Of a stretch of DNA of 12,421 nucleotides, positions 1 to 6,476 are shown in pieces. The stretch spans positions 1 through 12,421 of the forward strand of contig DGTA01000039.1 in NCBI GenBank assembly GCA_002394165.1, read 5' to 3'. The notes below the pieces were generated by a model. That model was given only the letters and a program-made list of their open reading frames with translations, did not search any database and was not told where the DNA came from. Origin of the DNA: Lachnospiraceae bacterium UBA4348 (GTDB taxonomy: Bacteria; Bacillota; Clostridia; Lachnospirales; Lachnospiraceae). Every line of letters starts with the position of its first letter. Positions within the stretch are counted from its first letter, which is position 1. Position numbers and translations under genes: made by a program.

Positions 1-623
1 TGAAGCGATATGAGAGAAGCTTCCGCCGGAAGCCGGATTTCTTTGTTCTGGAGGGTTATAAGGCGGGAGGACATCTGGGCTTTTCCGGGGACGACCTTGC
101 TGCCGGCACTTGCAGAGACAATCACGCACTGCTCAGGGAGGTCAGAGAGGAAGCGGGTGAGATCCCCGTGTTTGTGGCGGGCGGCGTATTCGATGGAAAG
201 GACATGGCCTCCTATATCAGGGAAGGCGCCTCAGGGGTCCAGATCGGCACCCGATTTATTGCCACTAAGGAGTGCGAGGCACATCCCCGTTTCAAGCAGG
301 CCATCCTGGAGGCGCGGGAAAAGGACATCGCAATCATCGAGAGTCCCGTCGGGATGCAGGCAAGAGCCATTATCAGCCCCCTGATCCGGAGACTGCGAGA
401 AGGAAAACGATATCCTGCAGTAAGCTGCAACAACTGTCTGCGCACCTGCAAGAAGAAGGACAGCCCCTATTGCATCAGCCGGGCACTGATTGAAGCGGTG
501 AAGGGAAACTGGGAGGAAGGGCTCTTTTTTGCCGGAAGCAACGCGGCGAGAGTGGACCGGATCGTCCCCGTAAAGGAGCTGATGGACGGGATTAAACGTG
601 AATACAAGGAGAACATGGCGTGA
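1..623 (+). CDS. FabK-like enoyl-ACP reductase / nitronate monooxygenase family flavoprotein (3' part)
   Basis: The gene enters from the left; the first whole codon is at position 3 and about 206 residues are visible. They show the flavin-barrel features of the NMO/FabK family: a G-Y-K-A-G-G-H-L-G motif near the left edge, whose His is the family's usual active-site His, then V-F-V-A-G-G-V and I-G-T-R-F, which form the FMN phosphate site. FabK reduces trans-2-enoyl-ACP in the last step of each elongation cycle, and its place at the head of fabD-fabG-fabF-fabZ favours that role. The C-terminal part carries four cysteines spaced C-x2-C-x3-C-x7-C (bases about 427-474), a pattern I do not associate with classical FabK and which may bind a metal or Fe-S cluster. 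The stop overlaps the GTG start of fabD by four bases. A nitronate monooxygenase or another enoyl reductase is possible. The in-frame GTG at 168 is internal, not the start. Confidence 0.85.
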   Translation, partial: KRYERSFRRKPDFFVLEGYKAGGHLGFSGDDLAAGTCRDNHALLREVREEAGEIPVFVAGGVFDGKDMASYIREGASGVQIGTRFIATKECEAHPRFKQAILEAREKDIAIIESPVGMQARAIISPLIRRLREGKRYPAVSCNNCLRTCKKKDSPYCISRALIEAVKGNWEEGLFFAGSNAARVDRIVPVKELMDGIKREYKENMA

Positions 624-1543
624 AAAAAGTTTTTTTATATACAGGCCAGGGCAGTCAGAGGGTCGGAATGGGACTGGATTTTTATCAGGAGTATCCGGAT
701 TACAACGAATTTGTGGACAGCATCGATACGGACATTGATGTCAAAAGACTAATGCATGAAGGACCTGTTGAAGAACTGTCAAGGACAGAGAACACCCAGG
801 TTTGTATGGCAGTCTTCGCGGCCGGTATCACCCGTCTTCTAGTGGGGCATGGAATATGGCCGGAGGCGGCCTGCGGACTCAGCCTGGGAGAGTACGGTGC
901 GCTCTATGCCGCCGGCGTATTCACGACAAAGCAGTATATTGATGTTCTGAGGCTTCGCGGCAAGGCTATGAGGGAGGCGTCAAAGGGCGTCGAGTCCGCC
1001 ATGAGTGCAATACTGGGATGTGACAGCGTGGTCATCTCAGAGGTATGCGAGAGAGTCAGGAGCGGATATGTCACGGTGGCCAACTATAACTGCCCCGGGC
1101 AGACTGTGATCTGCGGAGAGGAGAGTGCGGTTGCCGAGGCGGAAGAGAAGCTGCGTAAACTGGGAGCAAAGCGGTGCGTTCGCCTGCAGGTAAGCGGTCC
1201 TTTCCACACCCTCTACATGAAGGCAGCCGGGGACGCGCTCGAGTCCTGCCTAAGGGACATGGAACTGAAAAAGCCATCGATTCCGGTGGCAATGAACGCT
1301 ACCGGAACTTTTGCGGAAGAGAAGAACATAAAGGAACTGCTCGTCCGACAGGTGCAGAGCAGTGTATTTCTGGAGCATGACCTGGAAGCACTTCTGGACC
1401 GGGGGTATACGGACTTTGTCGAAATCGGCCCCGGAAACACGATGGCAGGTTTTCTTAAAAAGACTGCCAGAGCAAAGGGAATCGCTGTAAATGTGAGCAG
1501 CATTGACTCGACGGAAGATTTCAGAAAGGTTATAGGAAAATGA
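620..1543 (+). CDS. fabD: Malonyl-CoA:ACP transacylase FabD
   Basis: This cytoplasmic enzyme moves malonate from CoA to ACP, supplying the extender unit for fatty-acid synthesis. The 307-residue length is typical. The N-terminus carries the G-Q-G-S-Q signature (residues 9-13). The nucleophile is Ser88 in G-L-S-L-G-E-Y; the expected carboxylate-binding Arg is Arg113 in R-L-R-G-K-A-M; the catalytic His is His196 in G-P-F-H. The residue before the nucleophile is Leu where the E. coli enzyme has His. The GTG start at 620 overlaps the previous stop (GTGA) and has an AAGGAGA ribosome site at 606-612, so the start is well supported. The stop overlaps the ATG of fabG by four bases (ATGA), which suggests coupled translation. 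Confidence 0.96.
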   Translation: MKKVFLYTGQGSQRVGMGLDFYQEYPDYNEFVDSIDTDIDVKRLMHEGPVEELSRTENTQVCMAVFAAGITRLLVGHGIWPEAACGLSLGEYGALYAAGVFTTKQYIDVLRLRGKAMREASKGVESAMSAILGCDSVVISEVCERVRSGYVTVANYNCPGQTVICGEESAVAEAEEKLRKLGAKRCVRLQVSGPFHTLYMKAAGDALESCLRDMELKKPSIPVAMNATGTFAEEKNIKELLVRQVQSSVFLEHDLEALLDRGYTDFVEIGPGNTMAGFLKKTARAKGIAVNVSSIDSTEDFRKVIGK

Positions 1544-2283
1544 CTGACAGAAAACTTGCGCTGGTAACCGGAGGCAGCCGCGGCATCGGCAGAGCGGTCT
1601 GCGAGAAGCTGGCGGAACGGGGAATGGATATCGTGTTCAGCTATCAGGCGGGAATCCGCGCCGCAGAGGAGACAGAACAGCTTTGCGCAGCGAAGGGAGT
1701 TCGCGTGCTGAAAGTGCAGGCAAATGTCTCAAATTCGGAGGAGTGCGATTCGCTCATCGCACAGGCGGTGGAATTTGGCGGAGGCAGGATCGATGTCCTC
1801 GTCAATAACGCAGGGATCGCGAAGGACGGACTCGCCATGCGGATGAGAAATGAAGAATTCGACGCCGTGATTGATGTAAACCTTAAGGGAACTTTCTACA
1901 TGATGCGCGGCGTCTCCAAGTTTATGATTCGGGAAAGAAGAGGCAGAATCGTGAATATGAGTTCCGTCGTGGGAGTGCGGGGGAACGCGGGCCAGATCAA
2001 TTACGCGGCAAGTAAGGCTGGCGTGATCGGTATGACCAAATCTCTTGCCAGAGAACTGGCCTCCCGCGGCATCACCGTGAACGCGGTGGCGCCCGGTTTC
2101 GTTGAGACGGACATGACTCGTAAAATGACACAGCAGGCGAGGAACGCCGCGCTGACCGGGATTCCAATGAAGAAAATCGGCTCTGTACAGGACGTGGCTT
2201 GTGCGGTGGCCTTTCTGGCGGGGGAAGAGAGCGGATATATCACAGGGCAGGTGCTCTGCGTGGATGGAGGAATGGCAATATGA
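1540..2283 (+). CDS. fabG: 3-oxoacyl-ACP reductase FabG
   Basis: This NADPH-dependent short-chain dehydrogenase reduces beta-ketoacyl-ACP to beta-hydroxyacyl-ACP. Its 247 residues are the normal length. The nucleotide-binding motif T-G-G-S-R-G-I-G is at residues 10-17 and N-N-A-G at 89-92. The catalytic set Asn114, Ser142, Tyr155 and Lys159 has the spacing of E. coli FabG (Ser-Tyr 13 apart, Tyr-Lys 4 apart). The C-terminus has the usual G-Y-I-T-G-Q-V-L-C-V-D-G-G. Start and stop both overlap their neighbours by four bases, placing it inside one tightly coupled fab operon between fabD and fabF. Confidence 0.97.
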   Translation: MTDRKLALVTGGSRGIGRAVCEKLAERGMDIVFSYQAGIRAAEETEQLCAAKGVRVLKVQANVSNSEECDSLIAQAVEFGGGRIDVLVNNAGIAKDGLAMRMRNEEFDAVIDVNLKGTFYMMRGVSKFMIRERRGRIVNMSSVVGVRGNAGQINYAASKAGVIGMTKSLARELASRGITVNAVAPGFVETDMTRKMTQQARNAALTGIPMKKIGSVQDVACAVAFLAGEESGYITGQVLCVDGGMAI

Positions 2284-3509
2284 GAAGAGTCGTAGTTACC
2301 GGGCTCGGCGCCGTGACGCCGATTGGAAATACGGCAGCTGAAAGCTGGGAGGCTGCCAAAAAAGGAACTTGCGGAATAGGACCGATTACCCACTATGATG
2401 CATCCGCCTCCCGCGTCAGGATCGCGGCAGAGGTTAAGGATTTTCATCCTGAGGAGTACGTAGATAAGACGGAGGTGCGAAAGATCGATCCGTTCGCACT
2501 CTTTGCCATCGCCTCCGCGCAGCAGGCGTTTGATGACGCGGGTCTTGACATGGACCAGGAGGACTCGCAGCGGTGCGGCATCATTTACTCCAGCGGGATC
2601 GGCGGATTGACGACGATTCAAAGAGAAGATCAGAAGGGCGCGAATAAGGGCTATGACCGCATATCGCCGCATTTTATTCCCATGGCCATCTCCAACATGG
2701 CGGCCGGACACCTGGGTATCCGTTTTGGCTTTCACGGAGTCTGCACTTGTGTCGTGACGGCCTGTGCCAGCGGAACCAACGCTATCGGTGACGCCTTCCG
2801 AAAAATCAAAGACGGCTATCAGGACGTCATGCTCTGCGGCGGATCGGAAGCCAGCATCAATGAGCTGGGAATCGGTGGCTTTACGGCAATGAAAGCGCTG
2901 AGTTTTTCGCAGGACCCGAGACGCGCCTCCATCCCCTTTGATGCGCAGCGTGACGGATTTGTGATGGGAGAAGGTGGCGGCGCGCTGGTGCTGGAGGAGT
3001 ATGAACACGCCAAAAAGAGAGGCGCCAAAATATACTGTGAGATCGCAGGATATGGATCGACCTGTGACGCATATCACGTGACGGCTCCCATGCCGGATGG
3101 CCGTATGGCGGCTCAGTGTATGCTGGATGCAATGAAGGAGGCCGGCCTTTCCAAAGTGGATTATGTGAATGCCCATGGAACATCTACGCCGCTCAATGAC
3201 AAAGGAGAGACTCTTGCTATGCACCTCGCTTTCGGAGAGGCGGCGAAGGAGATCATGGTCAGCTCCTCAAAATCCATGATCGGACATCTGCTGGGAGCAA
3301 GTGGCGCGGTGGAAGCTGTCTTTACTGTTTTGTCCGTCAAAAACGATATTGTTACTCCAACAATCGGGTATGAAAAGTTCGATCCGGAGTGCGATCTTGA
3401 CTATGTTCCAAACCGCATGCGGGAGGTTCCGGTAGAGACGGCCATGTCCAACTCGCTGGGCTTTGGCGGGCATAACGCCAGTATTGTGTTCAAAAAAGTA
3501 AAGGAGTAA
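2280..3509 (+). CDS. fabF: Beta-ketoacyl-ACP synthase II FabF
   Basis: This is the elongating condensing enzyme of type II fatty-acid synthesis: it joins malonyl-ACP to a growing acyl-ACP with loss of CO2. From the ATG at 2280 it is 409 residues, a normal FabF length, starting M-R-R-V-V-V-T-G-L-G. The Cys-His-His triad is Cys162 (T-A-C-A-S-G-T-N-A), His299 (N-A-H-G-T-S-T-P) and His336 (S-M-I-G-H-L-L-G-A), matching Cys163, His303 and His340 of E. coli FabF. The ATG at 2280 overlaps the fabG stop as ATGA; the reading frame is open further upstream, but that stretch lies inside fabG and has no homology to the family. The two-His form separates it from FabH, which has His and Asn and is not in view. 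Confidence 0.96.
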   Translation: MRRVVVTGLGAVTPIGNTAAESWEAAKKGTCGIGPITHYDASASRVRIAAEVKDFHPEEYVDKTEVRKIDPFALFAIASAQQAFDDAGLDMDQEDSQRCGIIYSSGIGGLTTIQREDQKGANKGYDRISPHFIPMAISNMAAGHLGIRFGFHGVCTCVVTACASGTNAIGDAFRKIKDGYQDVMLCGGSEASINELGIGGFTAMKALSFSQDPRRASIPFDAQRDGFVMGEGGGALVLEEYEHAKKRGAKIYCEIAGYGSTCDAYHVTAPMPDGRMAAQCMLDAMKEAGLSKVDYVNAHGTSTPLNDKGETLAMHLAFGEAAKEIMVSSSKSMIGHLLGASGAVEAVFTVLSVKNDIVTPTIGYEKFDPECDLDYVPNRMREVPVETAMSNSLGFGGHNASIVFKKVKE

Positions 3510-3519
3510 AGGAGATCCA

Positions 3520-3954
3520 ATGGAGCTAAACTCGAATCAGATTCAGGAAATCCTGCCGCACAGATATCCTTTTCTGCTCGTTGATCGAATAACGGAGTGC
3601 GAGCCGGGGATCCGCGCAAAGGGAAGAAAGTGTGTCTCTGCCAACGAAATGCAGTTTGCCGGACATTTTCCGGGCAAGCATGTCATGCCGGGCGTGCTGA
3701 TCATTGAGGCACTGGCACAGACCGGCGCCGTTGCTATTTTGACACAGGAACAGAATAAAGGAAAAATTGTACTGTTCGGAGGAATCAAACAGGCCAGATT
3801 TAAGAGACAGGTGATACCGGGAGATGTGATGGAACTGTCCTGTGAGATCACCGCTTCGAAGGGAACAGTGGGAATCGGAAGCGCGCAGGCTTATGTGGAC
3901 GGGGAACTTGTCGTGAGCGCGGAACTAATCTTTGCAATTGATCCGAGGAGTTGA
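3520..3954 (+). CDS. fabZ: 3-hydroxyacyl-ACP dehydratase FabZ
   Basis: This hot-dog-fold dehydratase converts beta-hydroxyacyl-ACP to trans-2-enoyl-ACP, the substrate of the FabK-like enzyme at the head of the operon. At 144 residues it is standard length. It has the N-terminal H-R-Y-P-F-L-L-V-D-R motif (14-23), catalytic His49 in G-H-F-P-G-K-H-V-M-P-G-V and catalytic Glu63 in I-I-E-A-L-A-Q. The start follows the fabF stop by 10 bases with an AAAGGAG ribosome site at 3508-3514 that overlaps the fabF stop codon. No FabA-type isomerase is seen in the window, so how unsaturated acids are made cannot be told from here. Confidence 0.96.
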   Translation: MELNSNQIQEILPHRYPFLLVDRITECEPGIRAKGRKCVSANEMQFAGHFPGKHVMPGVLIIEALAQTGAVAILTQEQNKGKIVLFGGIKQARFKRQVIPGDVMELSCEITASKGTVGIGSAQAYVDGELVVSAELIFAIDPRS

Positions 3955-3980
3955 TATAGTAAGGTTACATTATCACTCCC

Positions 3981-3986
3981 GGAGAG
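3981..3986 (+). promoter_or_regulatory. Ribosome binding site deciding the MarR start
   Basis: GGAGAG lies 8 bases before the ATG at 3995. The reading frame is open back to a TTG at 3932 inside fabZ, but no ribosome site precedes that codon, so 3995 is the preferred start. Confidence 0.6.
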
Positions 3987-3994
3987 ACACAGAG

Positions 3995-4441
3995 ATGTTG
4001 AAGGACGCATTTTCAGACGTGTATATGAAGTTCAAACTTCACTTTTATCAGAAGGTTTTTGAGAGGCTGCTCGACAGAGAAGCCACGCTGACAACCGTTG
4101 AGACGTTCTGCATGGAGATTATCTATGCACTCGGAACACCGACAGTGGCGGAGTTTGCCAGGATGGCTAACCTTTCTTCACCCAACGCGGCCTATAAAGT
4201 GGGAAACCTGGTCAGGAAGGGATACCTGAAAAAGACGCGCTCGGGCAGTGACAAGAGGGAATACCATCTGGAAGTGACGGAAAAGTATCTGGACTATTAC
4301 AACATAAGTTATAGCTATATGAACGTGGTGATGGAAAGGATTCAGGAGCGCTTTACGCCCGAGGAGATAAGCATACTGGAGAATATCTTATCTGTTACAG
4401 CCGGGGAACTGATGCCGGAAATAGAGCTGAAAAAGAATTGA
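3995..4441 (+). CDS. MarR-family transcriptional regulator (FabT-like position)
   Basis: This is a 148-residue cytoplasmic DNA-binding protein of the MarR type: helical N-terminus, a winged helix-turn-helix at about residues 49-96 (P-T-V-A-E-F-A-R-M, then L-S-S-P-N-A-A-Y-K-V recognition region and the wing S-G-S-D-K-R-E-Y-H-L), and a C-terminal dimerisation helix. It is the last gene of the fab operon, 40 bases after fabZ, followed by a terminator. In streptococci the MarR protein FabT represses the fab genes with acyl-ACP as co-repressor, and that protein has a similar length. By position I infer that this one controls the fab operon and possibly the opposing acyl-ligase operon. Its ligand and operator are not shown by the sequence. 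The reported start uses the ATG with a GGAGAG site. Confidence 0.88.
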   Translation: MLKDAFSDVYMKFKLHFYQKVFERLLDREATLTTVETFCMEIIYALGTPTVAEFARMANLSSPNAAYKVGNLVRKGYLKKTRSGSDKREYHLEVTEKYLDYYNISYSYMNVVMERIQERFTPEEISILENILSVTAGELMPEIELKKN

Positions 4442-4454
4442 AACAGACAAATAG

Positions 4455-4492
4455 AAAGACCTCTCACTCAGGGAAATGAGCGAGAGGTCTTT
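4455..4492. terminator. Bidirectional intrinsic terminator between convergent operons
   Basis: An 11-base-pair stem (AAAGACCTCTC at 4455-4465 with GAGAGGTCTTT at 4482-4492) is extended by four more pairs after one A-C mismatch and closes on the loop GGGAAA. On the plus strand it is followed by CTTT, on the minus strand by CTATTTG, so it can end both the fab operon and the converging acyl-ligase operon. It fills most of the 79-base gap. Confidence 0.88.
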
Positions 4493-4520
4493 CTTTACAA
4501 CAGGAAACACATATGTGACT

Positions 4521-6089
4521 TCAGGTATTTTCCGGGGGCAGATCCAGATCCATCTTAGCCCGGACGATCTTTCGGGTAGAATTCTTGACAAATGGATATT
4601 TGCGGATTTTCAGCGAGGTAACAGCTCTGTAAGAAGGCTGTCCCTTGTTGTAGGAGTCAATCGTTTTCTGAAGCCTTTCGGCAATCTCCTCAGAACGGAG
4701 ACCTTGTGCTTCCGCAAACTCCGGATCCGGGAAAACGCGGGCAGCAAGGCCGTTGCCGTTTTCCTCCGCGCTGATGACGATCTCGCCTATAAGCGGATCG
4801 GAGAGCAGGGCGTTCTCGACTTCTTCGGGAGAAATATTTTCCCCATTGCTCAGAATTATGAGGTTCTTGAGGCGGCCCGTGATGTAGAGGTAACCGTCTT
4901 CATCCATATATCCGAGATCGCCGGTGCGAAGCCAGCCGTCTGAGAAGGCCTCCTCCGTCTCTTTGGGCATCTTGTAATACCCCTTCATGACATTGGAGCC
5001 CTTCACCTGGATCTCGCCGTCCACAAAGCGGATTTGCATATTGGAAAGAAGCTTTCCGACCGATCCGGGGCGATTGCCGTTCTCTCCGTTTGTGCTGATG
5101 GTGGGAGAGCATTCGCTCATTCCGTATCCCTCGCAAATTTCGATTCCGTAGCTTCGGAAAAGGTCTATATAGGAAGGATCCAGTCGGGCGCCGCCCGAGA
5201 AAACATACTTGAGATTTTCGCCGAGAACCTGAGCGGCAATCACTTTTTTGGGGGCGGGCACATCTATTGCGGACAGCCGTTTTCCAATCGTCTCGATCAT
5301 AAGCGGAACCATCAGCATGATTTGGGGCTTCACAATGCCGATGTTCCTCACCATATGAAGAAGCGAGTCGTTGATATAAATGGTCGCGCCGCAGGAAAAG
5401 CCCTTGAGCCAGTCCATGACCAGGCAGTACGCGTGGTGAATGGGAAGCACGGAGAGCATGGTGGTACCGGGCTTGAAGGAAACTACGACATTTGTGACAT
5501 CGTCATAAAGGTTACGCTGCGTAAGCATCACGCCCTTTGCCTTGCCGGTTGTCCCCGATGTGAAGATGATGGTGCACACATCATCCGATGAAGGGCGGCT
5601 CTGCGCGGGAAGCGCGCCGCCGCTCTCGGATCTGATGAGTTCCTGCAGGGACAGGACGGACGCTCCCTGCGAGGCGGAGTCACCCAGTGTCACGAAGAGC
5701 CGGACAGCGGGGCAATTCTTTTTGACAACATCGATGAGGGGAGCCATTTTGGGTGAGATAAAGAGAATCTCGGAATCGGAACGATTGATCAGGTCGCAGA
5801 GTTCCCCGGGCGGGAGAATGGGATCGAGCGGCACACAGACCATTTTTGTACTGAGGATACCCAGATAGGCGGCAATCCATTCATACGAGGCTGTACCGAT
5901 CATCGCGGCATGCTTTGCTTCAAACCCGCTCTTTATGAGGACCCAGGCGATCCTGCGGCGCATCTCGTCCAGTTCGCGGTAGGTCCTCTCAGGGATCTCT
6001 TTTTTCGCGATCCAGCGCACGGCCGCGAGATCCGGATACTTTTGAACGGTGTCTTCCAGGAGCTGCACAACAATGTGTTTGTCAGTCAT
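4521..6089 (-). CDS. Free-standing AMP-forming acyl ligase (ANL superfamily)
   Basis: The 522-residue product activates a carboxylic acid with ATP and should pass it to a thiol, either CoA or the carrier protein encoded just upstream. Visible ANL core motifs, in order: phosphate loop T-S-G-T-T-G-K-A-K-G (177-186), Y-G-M-S-E-C (Glu326), T-G-D-L-G (Asp391), the hinge region with Arg406 and G-E-N-I-S-P-E-E-V-E, and the C-terminal catalytic lysine at N-S-T-R-K (Lys507; the usual Gly before Lys is Arg). The L-P-I-H-H-A-Y stretch (215-221) resembles long-chain acyl-CoA synthetases. The Asp of the F-D-x-S motif that holds the alpha-amino group in amino-acid adenylation domains is absent, so a fatty or other non-amino acid is more likely. 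The ATG has a GGAGGTGA ribosome site at 6094-6101. It is the last gene of a four-gene minus-strand operon. Confidence 0.9.
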   Translation of the reverse strand: MTDKHIVVQLLEDTVQKYPDLAAVRWIAKKEIPERTYRELDEMRRRIAWVLIKSGFEAKHAAMIGTASYEWIAAYLGILSTKMVCVPLDPILPPGELCDLINRSDSEILFISPKMAPLIDVVKKNCPAVRLFVTLGDSASQGASVLSLQELIRSESGGALPAQSRPSSDDVCTIIFTSGTTGKAKGVMLTQRNLYDDVTNVVVSFKPGTTMLSVLPIHHAYCLVMDWLKGFSCGATIYINDSLLHMVRNIGIVKPQIMLMVPLMIETIGKRLSAIDVPAPKKVIAAQVLGENLKYVFSGGARLDPSYIDLFRSYGIEICEGYGMSECSPTISTNGENGNRPGSVGKLLSNMQIRFVDGEIQVKGSNVMKGYYKMPKETEEAFSDGWLRTGDLGYMDEDGYLYITGRLKNLIILSNGENISPEEVENALLSDPLIGEIVISAEENGNGLAARVFPDPEFAEAQGLRSEEIAERLQKTIDSYNKGQPSYRAVTSLKIRKYPFVKNSTRKIVRAKMDLDLPPENT

Positions 6090-6143
6090 TCTGTCACCTC
6101 CATTTCTTTCCGAACGTCTGCCAAAAAACAGATAAGGCAGGAG

Positions 6144-6191
6144 AATAGTTTCTTACTGCAATAATTTCTTACTGCAATAGTTTCTTACTGT
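6144..6191. repeat. Three tandem copies of a 16-base repeat at the carrier-protein stop codon
   Basis: Three head-to-tail 16-base units at 6144-6159, 6160-6175 and 6176-6191 read AATAGTTTCTTACTGC with one change in the second (AATAATTT...) and one in the third (...CTGT). On the coding (minus) strand each unit holds CAGTAAGAAA, so the stop context of the carrier gene is copied twice downstream. A 10-base piece of the unit (AATAGTTTCT) also occurs at 6452-6461, before the carrier gene. This may be slippage or expansion; no function is shown. Confidence 0.85.
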
Positions 6192-6421
6192 GAGAGAAGA
6201 GTATTCATATACTCGATCGCTTCTCCGATCGTTGTGATTTTAAGAGCATTTTCTTCTTCGAGCTCCATGTCGAACGTATCCTCCAGGTCTCCCAGAAATG
6301 TCATAAAGCTCAGAGAATTAAATCCGAGATCCTCGCGAAACCGCATGTCATCCGTGAACTCGGAAGCGTCCTTGTCGCAATATTTTGCGACGAGCTGCAG
6401 AAAATCGTTCCTGTGATCCAT
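6185..6421 (-). CDS. Dedicated acyl/peptidyl carrier protein
   Basis: This is a 78-residue acidic protein with the carrier-protein fold: helix 1 from residue 5, then D-L-G-F-N-S-L-S-F with Ser36 as the predicted phosphopantetheine site, followed by a helix with L-G-D-L-E-D-T-F-D-M-E-L-E-E. The usual D-S-L is N-S-L here. Ser36 would be modified by a phosphopantetheinyl transferase encoded elsewhere and would then carry the acyl group as a thioester. An AGGAGG ribosome site at 6430-6435 lies 8 bases before the ATG. It sits between the condensation protein (55-base gap) and the ligase (95-base gap), so it is most likely the shuttle between them rather than the general fatty-acid ACP, although the main acpP is outside the window and exchange cannot be ruled out. 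Confidence 0.93.
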   Translation of the reverse strand: MDHRNDFLQLVAKYCDKDASEFTDDMRFREDLGFNSLSFMTFLGDLEDTFDMELEEENALKITTIGEAIEYMNTLLSQ

Positions 6422-6476
6422 AAGTGTATCCTCCTGTCTTGCTGTAGTATTAATAGTTTCTCTATCCTGTCTCAGC

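Noticed and set aside
168..623. A separate short gene starting at GTG 168
   Set aside because: The same frame is open to the left edge and carries the G-G-H-L-G motif of the flavoprotein before it, so 168 is an internal valine codon.
2001..3224. Long minus-strand open frame of about 400 codons opposite fabG and fabF
   Set aside because: It is fully antisense to two genes with intact catalytic motifs, and its product is Arg/His/Ser-rich with no recognisable domain.
6118..6140. Small hairpin CTGCC-N13-GGCAG between carrier and ligase genes
   Set aside because: A five-pair stem with a 13-base loop and no U-tract is too weak to call a terminator or regulator.
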